From Echinococcus granulosus (taxonomy: Eukaryota; Platyhelminthes; Cestoda; Cyclophyllidea; Taeniidae), in assembly GCF_000524195.1 (NCBI RefSeq), contig NW_020170418.1, positions 102,439 through 166,438 on the forward strand: DNA of 64,000 nucleotides, written 5' to 3'. Shown here piece after piece: positions 28,901-43,170 of this stretch; position 1 is the first letter of the stretch, and each line of letters opens with the position of its first letter. The translations under genes were made by a program, and so were the position numbers. The notes under the pieces are model-generated. The model worked only from the letters and a program-made list of their open reading frames with translations, had not been told where the DNA came from and did no database searches.

Positions 28901-31900
28901 ACTAGTTTAACATGGCGAAAAGTATCTGTTTATTTTGTGATCAATTGCGGTAGGTTTTATTTTATTGGGGTCATTATAAACATAATCAAGTGAAACCAAC
29001 CGTAGTATACTTACTTGCTTTCCTTGTAGGTTCAAAGGAAAAGTTACATAATATGACCTACTTTCGCATTTGAATGGGGGTAGATTAATAGTATGGTATC
29101 AAATCATTAACGTTGGAGCTCATCTGGCCAAAGCATTTTTCATCCGTTGAACTTTAATGCTCGGTCACATCATGGAATTGGTTAAAGCGGCAAGCAGCCC
29201 TGAACTGAAGATCATTTTTTGTAGATTTGGCTCAGTGCGCAAGTACAGCAAGAAGCAGCAGTGCTGTTGGACATGCGAGGAGTGCCAGTCAAACCAGATA
29301 ATTGTGAATCTGACGCACTGCCAGACTTGTGAGGACCAGTACTGGCCCACACTTGATCGAAGGAAATGCGAGCTGCTTGAAGTAAGCTGTTCTTCGCTCT
29401 CGCTCTCTCTGTCTTACGCTTTGACCAAAAGCACTCTGCCCTGTTCGCTTCTCGATTACTTTCGAATAAGTTTAGTTTAAACATTATTCTCGATATAACT
29501 AAGGTTAGGTCTCGATGATCAACTAATTATTTGAACATCAGATGTTTGGGATATTCGTACAAATGGGATTTTGCAGCTTATTAATTTTACATTTCGTTTT
29601 GGTCGCGACTTAATAATTAGAACATACACTTTGGCCTTGGAGATGGTACACCCAGAACATAATTGTTTGAACATTTCATTTTCAATTTCTGCTACTTTGA
29701 GGAGTGAGCAAAAGCTAGATGTTACTGCTGAAGTAGAATTTATTTCTAACGAAAAGCCAAATATCCTATTTACATCTAAAACGGTTGAGACAAGCCCTTC
29801 TTCGACCTAAATACCTCTGCAAAATGTTGTCATGACAACGTCAAACGCGTGGACCACCTTAAAAGGGCACTTATACATCTCCTAATGGGCCCTAATGACT
29901 TAAGCATTTTTAGGTAATTGGTTAATTTACATAAATAATGTCCTGAATTTATTAATTTGTCTCAATGCAGTCTATGGCCAGCCAGATGAGTTCTCTCAGT
30001 ACCTCTAGATTCAAGTTTGAGTTTTGGTTGACGTCATATAGACTCCCTTCAATGGTATTAAAAGCTTTAAACAAGAAATAAAATGTTGCCAAATAGGATG
30101 AGATCGTTGACCTGTTAACATTTTTCGCCATCGTGCCATTTTGACATTCTAAGGAGAACGTGGAATATCCAAAATAGATTTACAGAATGGTCTCATGAGG
30201 TGTCACTTACCTGTAATCCGTTCATACTCCCGTAAATTTGATGAATAAACTGTTCTACCTAAGGATTTCGGTCGAAAGAGAGTTTAATAAAATTTAGGCA
30301 GCAATGAATACTGTAGTTATGCAATAAAGTTTTGCGGAAGTAAGGTATGATCATCGATGTGATAGATGGTCGTGGCATTATCGAGAATGGTTAAGTAGAT
30401 AAAAGCGTAATTTTTAAGGTTTGTTTTCATTTTAATGCGCCACTTTTGTGCTAAAACTACACCAGTGGACACTTTGCAAGTAAGGTTTTTACATCGCCTT
30501 TTTTTAATTCAAAATAGACAAAATGAAATAAAATCGTTGGCAATACTCTACGCTTGTTCTAGTGAATGCGTTGTGTTTGAGTCTGTTACTCCTTGATGGA
30601 GTTTTAGTTGTAAATCCCACTATTTCTTCACCAAACCCAAAATTAGTTGGCACCATTTCGTTTAAATGGGATATCCTATGCGTTGTTCAAGAGCGATGGA
30701 AGATTGACAAAAAGTTATTTAAAACATTCAAGGGAAATTTCCGACTAATTTAAATAAGGGCAGGAAAATATTGGAGGACTTTTCATGCGATTATGTGCCC
30801 CATCTAGAGAGGACATAGCGCAATCATATAAATGCCTTTCTTTTTGATGACCTTGGTGACAGGGCATTATCAAACCTCCTTTTGAACACAATTTCAGGAA
30901 ATTTGATGTTTAAATGGTCTCTTGACCATTTAAGCTGTGCGATGCATTAAAATTCTTCTCGTAAGTGCTGGGCAACCATAAAAAGGCTCATTCATTTTGA
31001 AATAAACAGGCAATCCACTTCAAGCCCAAACTCACGAATACGGTACTGGAACTTGCAGGTACGGGTGTCGATTTCGAGGCAAAAACACCAAATACCCGAT
31101 AGTTTACTCCACTTTTTTTCAAATAACGATGCTCAACAACAAACCAGCAATTCAAATGGCTGATTGGACAACCTGAAGTGGTGAAAACACTCCTTTTCTT
31201 TATGCCTTTGGATCGGTGTTTCAGTACTTGAAAAACCCACTTAGTTGTACCTATTTAGCTGCCTTGGTTTCACTACTAATTTATGAAGAGGTGAGCATGT
31301 CATATTCAAAATTCAAGGTTAATTTAATATGACATGTTTACGAACTTTATCAAAAAAGTTAAAATGCGCCCACTTAATTTGTGAAATAGCCAGTCGACAA
31401 GTCCTTGTCAGATTGCTAAAATCACTACGAAGAACTAAATTTAAAAACTAAATGTTAAGCTCTTCCTCGATTTGAAAACATTGGCGCGTGACTTCACATC
31501 TTTCTATAAATAAATATGTGACACTGTGATTAAAATAGCTCAAACCTACGGTAGCAAACCTCATGGAGATCAATAGGTGGTTCGAGTAGCTACTTGTGCT
31601 ACTTGTAGTGTCACCGAATTTGCCCCTAAGGCATTAAAACAGCCCACAATTGAACATGTTATTACCAGCGGGCGGAAACGCAATGTCTCCTTCAAGGTTG
31701 TTTCACTTTCCTAGGTAGTCAATGCAACTAGAAAGGCATGAAATTAGAGGAAGAAGAAAGTTTATTTTTTATTGGGTGTTTGAAGATTCAAACCCAACTC
31801 TTTTCCCATTACTGTCGAGGTGCCGCCTTGCAATGCACACAGATGACGAATGAAGCTTGAATGTTGCTTAGGCAGGGGGACATTTCATGCTGCCTAATTA

Positions 31901-34900
31901 TCCCTCTACCCCTCTTTGTCTGGGAGAAAGCAATTGTCATAAATGTAACACGTGTAAGCAATACGATTTGGCTGGGCCAACTTGTTACTCTTGATGCCGC
32001 AACCTACTAAATATTAACTATCCATCACCGCTAAGCTGGACTTCATGGACTGCGCAAAGCTAATGAGATTTGAAATTTATGTTCCGTAGACTGCCCTTAT
32101 TTGTACTCTAATTTGAGCAGTTTTAGCATAAATTGAAAAGTAGCCTGCTTTGAAATGCCGATTTTAACTTGAAGTTCCTTAAAACTCACCTGACAACCTT
32201 TCACTTCTGCGGTATTCTGCTTAACTGAAAACGAATTTTAAACAAAGCTTATATTCTTTGAAGTGGATTGTATTATTTTACTTCCATTAAATGATTGCTC
32301 TTTATAGCTGTCCGTAACAGGCACTTTACGGATTAGTTTCGTACCATTGTTTGCACCCCTTTTAAACAAAATAATCAGCGCAATTATTAGACCAATTTGC
32401 GCCCACAAAGGGATTTTAAAGCAGGAGTTTTTTTGGCACAAAGTCTCATTTGCCTTTGTTTTCCTTGCGAGAAGTACAATGCTTTGTTTACTTTTTATGC
32501 TGGTAAATTGGGGAGTGAAAATCTTAATATAAAGATAGGTAAGCAGTTCTATTTGATTTGCAGCTGCACTACATAAAAGTGAGCAGCTGGTTCGCTATAA
32601 TTCCGATGGTGCTCAACTTTATTGGGATCGTGGCCACAGTGGGAGTGATAGTGACTCTGGCACTGTATTCGGAGACGCCGATAGTGCGGGCAACGGGTCG
32701 GGAGTTGACCTATCTTCTACTCTCGGGTTGCCTGCTCTGCTACCTCTCCTCCCTCATTCTCCTCGTGCCGCCGAATCCTGCGGCCTGCGCCATCCAACGA
32801 GTGGGCATTGGGTTGGGCTTTGCTATTATGTACGCCTCCCTGTTAACCAAGACGAATCGCCTGGCGCGTATTTTCGACGCCGCAAAACGCACTACCAAAC
32901 GTCCCGCTTTCATCTCCCCCCGCTCCCAACTGGCCATCGCGGGCGGTCTCGTGGGTCTCCAATTCGCGCTTTCCGTAATCTGGCTCGGCTTTGACCCTCC
33001 GTCAACTCGCGTCGATCCCCTCCAACCCAACTTCCTGGTGCTGCGCTGCGCAATCAAAGATAGCAGCATGGTTACCTCTCTTGCCTACATTATGCTCCTC
33101 ATTGTCGTCTGCACCATTTATGCCGTGAAGACTCGCTCCATTCCTGAGAACTTTAACGAGTCACGATTCATCGGTTTCACCATGTACACCACCTGCATCA
33201 TCTGGCTGGCCTTTGTGCCCATCTACTTCGCCACCATGAATAGCTTTGAAGTAAGCCTCTACTCAATCCACCATTTTACCAGCAAGCAAATAAGGTGCCG
33301 TATAAATAGGTACACTTATTAGTTTCGGCAAATAAAATATCTTTGACAGATAAATTCAGAAACCACCCAATCCCATCCCGACCTATCTGTAAACTTTTGG
33401 TGATACTGATGTGATCGTTTGGCTAAACATCCAACAGCTGCTCCCTACTCCGTCAAATTAGTCAGTTATCTTTCCTCCTGGAAACCAATGTTTCCCCTCC
33501 GCCGAAAAGTCTAGTCGCTCATGTTCCGCAGGTTACACCGATAAGCCCACTTTGTAAAAATACTCATTTACAAAAATCAAACCAATCCCGCATTTTTTAA
33601 TGCTTTGCAAAGTGGTAGCATTTTTAGCGTAATTTTAACACATTATAGGTTTTTGCCAACCCCCCAAATGTCTTAATTACAAAACTATTTCCCGTTCCGT
33701 CGCGCATATTAATGAATTATGAGTGAGGGAAATGGGATGATTTACTGGGGCGACCGCCAAGAAAGTTGCGATCTGATTTAATTCAATTTGGTATGCCATT
33801 AGGGATGGTTTTAGTGCAGGCGGAAGGAGTGATAGGGAGGAAAGATAAAACCGTTTTATTTAATCCAATTAGTCCTTCGGTTTAAAAGCCCTTTTTAAAG
33901 CATTGACACACGTTAGAAAATTTGGGAGGAATTTTGGTAAAAGGGCTACGTTGAATGCGCTCTTCATCACTAATTTGGTCAAGAATAAGTGCTAATTTAA
34001 GCATTTACTAAATCTGGATTTCAAATTTCGCATAATGGAGTCCAGCGATTTGTGCTACATTGTTTTTTTTTCTGGATTCCACACTTTTCAGTAGTTACTG
34101 CAGACCTCCCAATCTTACTCTGTTTCCACTTTCTCGCCTCAGATTCAAATATCAACGCTCTCAGTCGCGGTGAGCTTAAGCGCGACAGTTACCCTAGTCT
34201 GCCTATTTGCACCCAAGGTCTACATCATTTACTTCCATCCAGAAAAGAATATCCGGAAACTCACCATGAATAGTGGCCCGGGAAGCAAAACCCGTTACGG
34301 TTGGTCCTCTGCCTGTTAATTTATCTAAAATAACTACCCCCAAGTATAGACCGTATTACTTAGTCGTTATTGGTGTGTTATGTTTTTGTTTTAACTAAGG
34401 ACGAAAAAAGCTTTAACCATCTGTTATTGTGTAAAACTAGGCTAGTTAATGACATCATATAAATAATATATGAACTTTCTGGTTTGGGTGTTAAATCCAA
34501 CACAATAGTGGTGTTTGTTTTTCTGAATTTAAGCTATGTGATCGCAGATAGTTAGACGAAAGCGTGTGCGACTTGTAAATACAAAAAGTTGTCTTTCAAG
34601 CACTTCGGCAGAACAACTCAGGTTCGATATGTTCTTTTGGATACTTTCAGTCATGGAATAACTTCTTATTTCGCAAGTTTAATTCGCATTGGACTGAAAG
34701 TAAATTGGAATAGTACAGAATGAGGCCTCATTCCCTCTTCCGGTAAATTAGAATTGCCGACTTTCATTCTCAGAGGTTTTATCATAACCGTTTGGCTAAA
34801 ATATATAGTGGTGATTTCTTTCACTTCTTGAAGGTCTAAGTCAGTATGCAGTATGTGGGCGTTCTGGCAATGAAACCACCATAGAGCTCTACGAAGAGCC

Positions 34901-37120
34901 TTGTCACCACGGCGAAAATTCTGCTACATCATTATCTAGATTCATAGCTGGGTTTGAACATCATCTATGAGCCCTGCAATAACATTTTATTTAGTAGTTT
35001 TTGTCCCTTTCAATTATATTTATTCAATATTTCCTTCGATTTTTGGACTTATACGTATTCATTGACTGTGTACTTTATTCCCTTTCTTTCAACCAGAACC
35101 GACATGTACGTTTGTATTTACCGTTTTACGTAGTACACACCAGAATGTATGCATGCTTCATGTACTTTCCTATCTGAATGCGCCTTCGTTTTAACCTATA
35201 TAGACTACGGACATTTGAATATGTGGCAGTTTCGTAGGTTGTTGTAGCTGGTGATCGCCTACTACTGTCAAACTTATGCACCTCTAAAAATAGACATGGA
35301 AATGAAGTCAGAAGGTGGATAAGTTTAACTGTGAATGTTTCTTCCCTTCCCCTTTGCCGATTCTCGCTGACAGCTACCTGCAAATCTCCACCAGAGAGCT
35401 ATGGTAGGCAGAGCTCTAGCATGGGAACGGACTGTGTGATCACCAACACAATGGCCACGCAGTCCACGCAACCCTCCAGTACTTTGAAGGTCGTTTCGAA
35501 GACCCAGGGTTCTCCCAGTAGCCGTGGTAGGTTCGTTTCTTTTGTGGCTCATGACATGACGCGTCCTTCACGTCTCTTTTGTTCGTGGTGCATGATGCCC
35601 CTCAACCAAGCATAAGTGGAATGCGTATGGATCAGCTGGAGTAGTCACACTTTTCCTTGGTCAAATAATTGTTACAAATGCAGATCTGTCTGGGTTATGT
35701 GTGAGCATGTGGATTTCCAACGTTAAATGCCTTTACAAGTGTAATAAGTTTTGTATTTTATGTATTTTAATTCAAGGATGCATCTAAAGCTTCCCCTATA
35801 TGCAGGGACTTTTGACATTTTTCATGCTAGCCGAAAGTATCTGCGTTGCTTGCCATTCGACAGTAATGCTCCAAACGTCTGCAAGCTTCTCACTGTCTAA
35901 ATATTTTTCAAAGCTCTGATTTATCCTCGGAAACCTTAACTTTACAACCAAGCCACCTCAATTATGATGCGAAGTCCAGCAAACAGTTGACTTCTAGTTT
36001 ATTAATGGTAAAGTTAAAACACGGAGATGATGCTTATACTCTGACGGTACTATGACAATTACTTTCCCTATTTATTCAAAATTCTTTAACGTACAGCTTT
36101 TCTCGTGCATCTTAAAAGACACAAGAATTGTGTCATATTTTAGCTTTAATTAAGGAGCGGGCTTTGCATTACCCAGGTCTCAAACCGTCAGTGTTTACCG
36201 AACTTTGATAAAATTTTTGCTATCAATATAGTCCAGTGCACCTTTAGTTTAATTTTTACTGCATCATTCCAAACGCAAATCAAAAAAGTCCCATAGCCAA
36301 TCATATTACACAGGACAGCAATAAATATCCACTTTGTTTTCATTTTTCACATGTTATTGTCATGCCTGAATTAAATCCCCCTTTATGCTTTTCCTCTATT
36401 TCTGAAGCCGATGGTTTGGAGGAAGTTCCGAAACGACCCCTGCTGAGTGTGACAAAGGAGACTACAACCGTGAACGCTTTAATTCCACGGCGCTACTCCA
36501 ACGACTTTTCAGAGCCGATAGTCGTAACCAAATCGGTCACCAGATTGCAGCCAGTCTCCACAATTTCCACCGACGGCGACAACCCAATAGGAGGTAGTAG
36601 ACTCCCCGCCTACCAGGCAATTGTCTCACCGATGCCTCTCCTGCTGGACAATCTGGCTGTGAGCATTGCCTCGGTGCCCGCTTGCCCCTGTGAAGAGGAG
36701 GAGGAAAGCAGAGAGGGGGAGGAGCGAAGCGCAGAAGCGACTAACACCTCCGCCTCCTCCATCGTTGCCTGCGGCAATGAGCGCTGCTACTCTGGTCGAC
36801 CTACTTCCAGCGAACCCTCCATCAACGCACCCGACTGCAAAGACGACGACGCAGACTCCATTAACCCCTATGTCTACCACAATCGAGCCTTGCAGGTCAC
36901 TGTCACTTCCGTTACTAATACCGTTCAGAGTGGGCGGTTTGCCACCGAAACAGACTCGATCGTTGAGCTGTGGCAACAGGTAAAACCGCAAGGCATGGGT
37001 GGAGTTCGTCACTGCACTGTGGTTGAACAGAACATGTGTTTTGCGAATGCCACAGGTTTTCCCTACGGCGTTATTCCACCAAATATGGGACTGGATGAGG
37101 AAAAAATAAGCTCCGTATAG
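15453..37120 (+). CDS. GRM: Metabotropic glutamate receptor (class C GPCR), complete seven-exon gene
   Basis: Spliced exons 15453-16935, 21338-21551, 29225-29381, 32564-33250, 34143-34299, 35374-35526 and 36408-37120 give 3,564 nt and 1,187 residues with matching phases throughout. Visible order: signal peptide (about 1-28), basic spacer, Venus-flytrap ligand domain (about 45-535), nine-cysteine domain (about 560-618), seven membrane helices (about 625-875), then a tail of about 310 residues. Residues that bind glutamate in vertebrate receptors are present: R81, T188 (Ser in vertebrates), T211, D231, Y249, D341 and K435. [10 protein letters not shown] and NPWFTKFW resemble vertebrate group II receptors, so Gi/o coupling is possible but inferred. 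C693 and C780 should form the helix 3 to loop 2 disulfide. The protein should sit in the plasma membrane of neurons or muscle as a disulfide-linked dimer. The tail ends ISSV, a class I PDZ-ligand pattern. Confidence 0.94.
18296..18738 (-). other. Coding-like minus-strand stretch in mGluR intron 1, unrecognised
   Basis: Two overlapping frames are open: 116 codons from 18,738 to 18,388 and 90 codons from 18,568 to 18,296. The second frame opens directly after a TAA and includes [19 protein letters not shown], which reads like a real protein segment. The overlap of two good frames suggests a frameshifted relic of a gene or mobile element rather than a live exon. I do not recognise the family, and chance remains likely. 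Confidence 0.25.
18843..18864. repeat. (TG)11 microsatellite
   Basis: A perfect dinucleotide repeat of 22 bases inside mGluR intron 1, likely to vary in length between individuals. Confidence 0.95.
21338..21551 (+). CDS. GRM: mGluR exon 2: end of the ligand domain, start of the Cys-rich linker
   Basis: Residues 495-566. The acceptor is gcgttag| at 21,337 and the donor |gtaagt at 21,552. [10 protein letters not shown] (504-513) is the conserved second-lobe motif, and QCSEECP (560-566) opens the cysteine-rich domain. Confidence 0.93.
21552..29224 (+). other. mGluR intron 2 (7.7 kb)
   Basis: A phase 2 GT-AG intron and the longest in the window. It is AT-rich. Apart from the minus-strand coding-like block at 26,701-26,911, which is listed separately, I see only short unrelated open frames. 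Confidence 0.85.
26701..26911 (-). CDS. Isolated coding-like terminal exon, unrecognised, nested in mGluR intron 2
   Basis: An open frame of about 70 codons follows a plausible acceptor (ctgacag, AG at 26,913-26,912) and ends at TAG 26,703-26,701. Its translation looks like a folded helical protein: [16 protein letters not shown], then [16 protein letters not shown] and [14 protein letters not shown] at the C-terminus. Entry phase is 2. I found no further exon for it on the minus strand nearby and no polyadenylation signal close by. It could be the last exon of a nested minus-strand gene, a 3' fragment of a processed pseudogene, or chance. I do not recognise the family. Confidence 0.35.
29225..29381 (+). 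CDS. GRM: mGluR exon 3: cysteine-rich domain
   Basis: Residues 567-618, entered after ttttttgtag and left at GAA|GTAAGC. With the two cysteines of exon 2 it supplies [14 protein letters not shown] and RKCEL, giving all nine cysteines typical of the family. These transmit closure of the ligand domain to the membrane helices. Confidence 0.93.
29382..32563 (+). other. mGluR intron 3 (3.2 kb)
   Basis: A phase 0 GT-AG intron. It contains only short open frames without family features, and I see no gene in it. Confidence 0.85.
32564..33250 (+). CDS. GRM: mGluR exon 4: membrane helices 1-6
   Basis: Residues 619-847, in phase 0 at both ends (ttgcag| and GAA|GTAAGC). It contains TGRELTY after helix 1, [14 protein letters not shown] in helix 3 and loop 2, the loop 3 and helix 6 stretch [17 protein letters not shown], then [10 protein letters not shown]. 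These are hallmark sequences of the metabotropic glutamate receptor seven-helix domain. Confidence 0.95.
33251..34142 (+). other. mGluR intron 4 (0.9 kb)
   Basis: A phase 0 GT-AG intron between helix 6 and helix 7 coding sequence. I see nothing else in it. Confidence 0.85.
34143..34299 (+). CDS. GRM: mGluR exon 5: helix 7 and start of the tail
   Basis: Residues 848-899 plus one base. The acceptor is cctcag| at 34,142. [19 protein letters not shown] is helix 7 and is followed by [14 protein letters not shown], the conserved end of the helical domain. The donor GTTGGT at 34,300 is weak. Reading through it gives six more codons and a TAA, so a receptor with a very short tail is possible. Confidence 0.88.
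34300..35373 (+). other. mGluR intron 5 (1.1 kb)
   Basis: A phase 1 intron with a weak donor (GTTGGT). I see nothing else in it. Confidence 0.75.
35374..35526 (+). CDS. GRM: mGluR exon 6: cytoplasmic tail
   Basis: Encodes a Ser/Thr-rich tail segment (about residues 900-950, including [20 protein letters not shown]). It is entered at ctgacag| and left at GTG|GTAGGT. Phase 1 on both sides agrees with exons 5 and 7. The many Ser/Thr residues are possible phosphorylation sites. Confidence 0.8.
35527..36407 (+). other. mGluR intron 6 (0.9 kb)
   Basis: A phase 1 GT-AG intron ending in a good pyrimidine tract (cctctatttctgaag). I see nothing else in it. Confidence 0.75.
36408..37120 (+). CDS. GRM: mGluR exon 7: C-terminal tail and stop
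   Basis: About residues 951-1187, ending at TAG 37,118-37,120. Low-complexity tail with an acidic patch ([13 protein letters not shown]) and many Ser/Thr. There is no Homer-type PPxxF motif; the closest, PPNMG, lacks the Phe. The last residues ISSV fit a PDZ ligand. The exon is kept in frame over 237 codons and joins exon 6 in phase, which supports it despite weak conservation of such tails. Confidence 0.82.
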
Positions 37121-37636
37121 GAATCTTTAGAATATGTTAAATTTCGCCCTACAATTCGTTTCCCTTTTCCCTTCTTGAAGCTCCTTTAGATGGTGATAAA
37201 AACGAGGGACTAAACGCTTCATTCCACTATGCTCAATTGTTTCATTTGAACATGTATGTACCCATTTTGCAGAGAAAGAGAAAGTTGTATTCTGGTTCCC
37301 GTATTGTTTTACATACTTCCAAATACATTCTTATCCCCAAGATGTACAGTAATGCAGTTTTTATCATGCACAACATTAGTGCCAACCACACTTGTTGAGC
37401 GGAATGCATCAAATCATTCGCGTGCGGAAGACCGGGTCGGGACATAAAATTAACAATGCTTCACATTAAGGATGGTGATTTTATGATAAGCAAATCCCCT
37501 ACCCCAAATTAAATCAACTTTCACTGAAGTCAAAATGGGAACTTCAGCAATGCTTGTGTTTAGGTGTTGTAGGGGTTTTAATGTGTTGGTAAAAGGTGAA
37601 TTTAAGTAATCCACCCTCCGTGGCTATAAGTGAGCG

Positions 37637-37642
37637 AATAAA
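37637..37642 (+). terminator. Candidate polyadenylation signal of the mGluR gene
   Basis: AATAAA lies 517 bases after the receptor stop codon and is the first canonical copy I see downstream. Its use as the transcript end is inferred. Confidence 0.4.
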
Positions 37643-38779
37643 GCCGGGTGGATATTAAAAGGGCAAAGCAGCAAAAAAATCCTTTTCGAATATACTTCAC
37701 CTTCCCTGAGTACTAGCTGCCAAAGCCACAACCTACCCATCCTAGTAGCTCTTACGTGGATCTGTTGAAGGTCACGACCTCATAATTGCGCAGTTTGACT
37801 AAACAATGATTTCTATAAATTAGCCAGACGACTCAACAGGATAACTTGCAATAACTTGGTAGGCTAAATGAGAAAGGGCATTTAATTATGCAGGACGAAC
37901 CGAATACGCTAACAATTTTAATGTCACTTGAACTTCGTTAAGAACAAGGGCAATGTTTACAATCCAAGGTTAATCCACCGTTAAATAAGCGAGTGCTATT
38001 AAACCATTCATCCTTCAGTCAAATGCAACTTTTCCTTGACACTGATCGAAAAAAGGCGTTTTCTTCTACGTATAAATTGCTCTAACTTATATGTTTGTTT
38101 GTGCGAGAGGTGCAGCTTGTGGTCATTGAAAATGAAAGGTGAAGTTAGACTAAAGGATATGGAAGAAGTTATCGTCTTATAAAGGGCCTCTAACTGATTT
38201 TTTCAAATTTCAAAGAAAAAATATTGTTTCTAGGCATAAATCTTCACCGCCTAGTAATCATGTAGGGAAACATATCTTCGCCGAATTCGTAATGGAGCAT
38301 GGTAGCAGGGGAAAATATGCTAATAAAGTAAAGAAGAACTGAGAGGATACCAGTATGACTCAAAAGCCATGCCGGAGAGCAGAATTGCAACAAGCGGAAA
38401 CTCAGTTGTCTGCGTAAGAGAACAGTTAAACAAGATATCGAATTACTACATAATCCTACTCTACTTTTAAACCTCGTTTCTGATGCTCCTCTTAACCAAC
38501 CTCCCTCTCCGAAAATCACAACGGAATTAGTACTTTAAATACCACCAGCTAACCAAGCGTGCCAGCCTTTAAATATTCTTACCTTTGAGATGGCATTTTA
38601 CCCCTCAATTTACTTACCCATCGGGAGGATTCCACTGAATCCGACCGGATAGGCGGACAGGAAGGTTTTTGGATAAAGGGAACATTTTGCATGTCACTCT
38701 GTGGTTAGTGAAAAAATGGTCTAAAACGAAAGTCATTAGGTAAAAATAACACCAAAATAGTCTTATGGAGCTAATGTTG

Positions 38780-39115
38780 CATATCTACTCCTTCCTGCCA
38801 CTTTGCTCTCATTACAGTGCTGTCCACCCATCCATATGAGTTCCCATCAGCTAGTGGAGAAGTGCAAGAGGTACCACTTTTCCATGTAATTAACATTGCG
38901 CCTAGGAGCCATGGACAGGTTCATAATGGACCTTTCCAAATGACTGGAGCCTAATGTCTCCGGTTGTTAATAGCATTCTTGGAGAGCACAGAATTGGGAT
39001 AACCGTCAACGGTAGGCGTAATTTCTAGCTTTCTGTTTAGGTTCTTCACAGATTCATCCATCTGCCTCAGATTCTCATCTTCTATGATGCCAAGTCCTAG
39101 TATTCAGGTGTCGAA
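38780..39115. repeat. Dispersed repeat family A, copy 2
   Basis: Second copy of the block at 3,799-4,085, in the same orientation, found between the receptor and CDK5 genes. It begins atatctactccttcctgcc and keeps the tgctctca, cc-atatga and gttaatagcattcttggaga landmarks. It seems slightly longer than copy 1 because of a gcgcctaggagccatgg segment. No coding potential is visible. Confidence 0.6.
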
Positions 39116-40243
39116 ATCATAACAACCGTTCTTTTGGACAGAGTTTGCTCGTCGTTTAAATCTACACTGAAGGTGTAGTAAGCCAAAACCGTAGAGGAAA
39201 CACATAAATGACACGCAGGACTGAGATCGTATTGGCATGGGCTGAAAGCCATGCAAGGAAGAGAGGAAGCATAAACCTCGAGAACTCAAATACTCTCGTA
39301 TTCAAGCCCAATGCAAAACAAAATTACCAAATTACTTCGTTTGATGGCCTAGTGTTCATATTGTTGCGGAATAGTGCTAGATTTCATCGGTCAGGTCATC
39401 AATAATAAAATCGTATCTTCAGATGAACGTACACTCAATTTCTACTAGAACTTCAAGAGGCAATAGGTTCCACCTCTTTGTAATTTAGCGCAGTGCTGAT
39501 ATTACTGCAGTTGGAGAATAGGCTGCCTATAAAAGAGATTTATTCACAATTTTCAAGTAATCAAAAAAGAGATTTGAATGCGCCCTTTGCAGAGATGCGA
39601 AATGCCAAATGAATATGGGAAGATGTGTCATTAAAGTGATACTGACCGAAAGGCAATGAAGACAGAAAAAAAATAAATACGCGAAGAGTGAAGAGCCCGT
39701 ATGGAGAAAAGGCAAATCAATGTAATCACAGTACAGTTGCACATATATTTCAACTGGGCACAACTTCAGAACTTCTACGTCAACTTTAGCTGGCTGCCGG
39801 TTCAGCAGGACAGTTAAACATGTAATTAGTTAAATATGACTAACTTAATCAACATAATCAAATATTCGTTTGACAAGCAAAGGCGACTTATTTTGCTACC
39901 AAAACTAGAATCCTATTGTTCTTTCCATTATAACAAATTACAAATTGCCAAATTTGATTTAAAGGTGTTCAAAGGTAACTTAGGGGATCACATTTGCCAT
40001 ATATTTGATTCAGATATAAATGCATTTGAAAAGGCATACTATACTACAGTGTTACATGTAGTTATAAACGTAAACCAGCGCTAATACACCATAACAAAAT
40101 ATGACTTTTATATGCATTGTGTTTTGTTGTGTTTTAAGATCAAGATTGGGAAACGCATATCTTGGCAGCGTTTTGTTTAATTTAGTTAATTGGAGGGCGT
40201 TATTTTGGTCGCGGTTGCGTTCGCCTTTCCGCTCGCCGCGGGG

Positions 40244-42879
<2,636 letters not shown>

Positions 42880-43043
42880 CCCCTTCATTTGCTCCCTTTC
42901 TCTTCCCTCTTCCGCCCTGTGATCCGTGTCGTCTGTGCATTTCATTCCCCATCACCGTCACCAACCTGCATTTCGACACTGCTTCCCCCTCTCAATCTTT
43001 TCTTTCATTCATGTTCATATGTATATACAATAGGTGATTTGCG

Positions 43044-43074
43044 AATAAATGCCCGTCCAACGCGTGACAATAAA
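43044..43074 (+). terminator. Candidate polyadenylation signals of CDK5
   Basis: Two AATAAA copies, at 43,044 and 43,069, lie 165-190 bases after the CDK5 stop, a usual 3' UTR length. The transcript probably ends shortly after. Confidence 0.6.
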
Positions 43075-43093
43075 AAATAGACTTTGTCTTCAG

Positions 43094-43170
43094 GAACAGT
43101 CCACGAGCTCCTCTTTTCGCTGCGTGAGTTCAGTACCTGCGACGACATTGTCTTCACCCACATCCACGTT
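43094..43170 (+). other. Exon-like block after CDK5, unrecognised
   Basis: A 77-base stretch is bounded by a clear acceptor (tttgtcttcag|) and donor (|gtaagc). It is open in one frame, reading TVHELLFSLREFS then TCDDIVFTHIHV. It lies beyond the CDK5 stop and polyadenylation signals, and no other + strand exon nearby joins it. It may be a decoy, an alternative 3' exon, or part of an unknown gene. Confidence 0.2.

Larger units (their letters stand above)
37121..40243. other. Intergenic region between mGluR and CDK5 genes
   Basis: It contains the receptor 3' UTR, dispersed repeat A copy 2 (38,780-39,115) and the CDK5 upstream region. No further exon can be supported. The last 60 bases before the CDK5 start are GC-rich and follow a pyrimidine-AG sequence ending at 40,185. 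Confidence 0.7.

Noticed and set aside
36626..37012. Long frames on both strands over mGluR exon 7
   Set aside because: They are shadows of a low-complexity tail exon; the frame kept joins exon 6 in phase and ends in a sensible stop.
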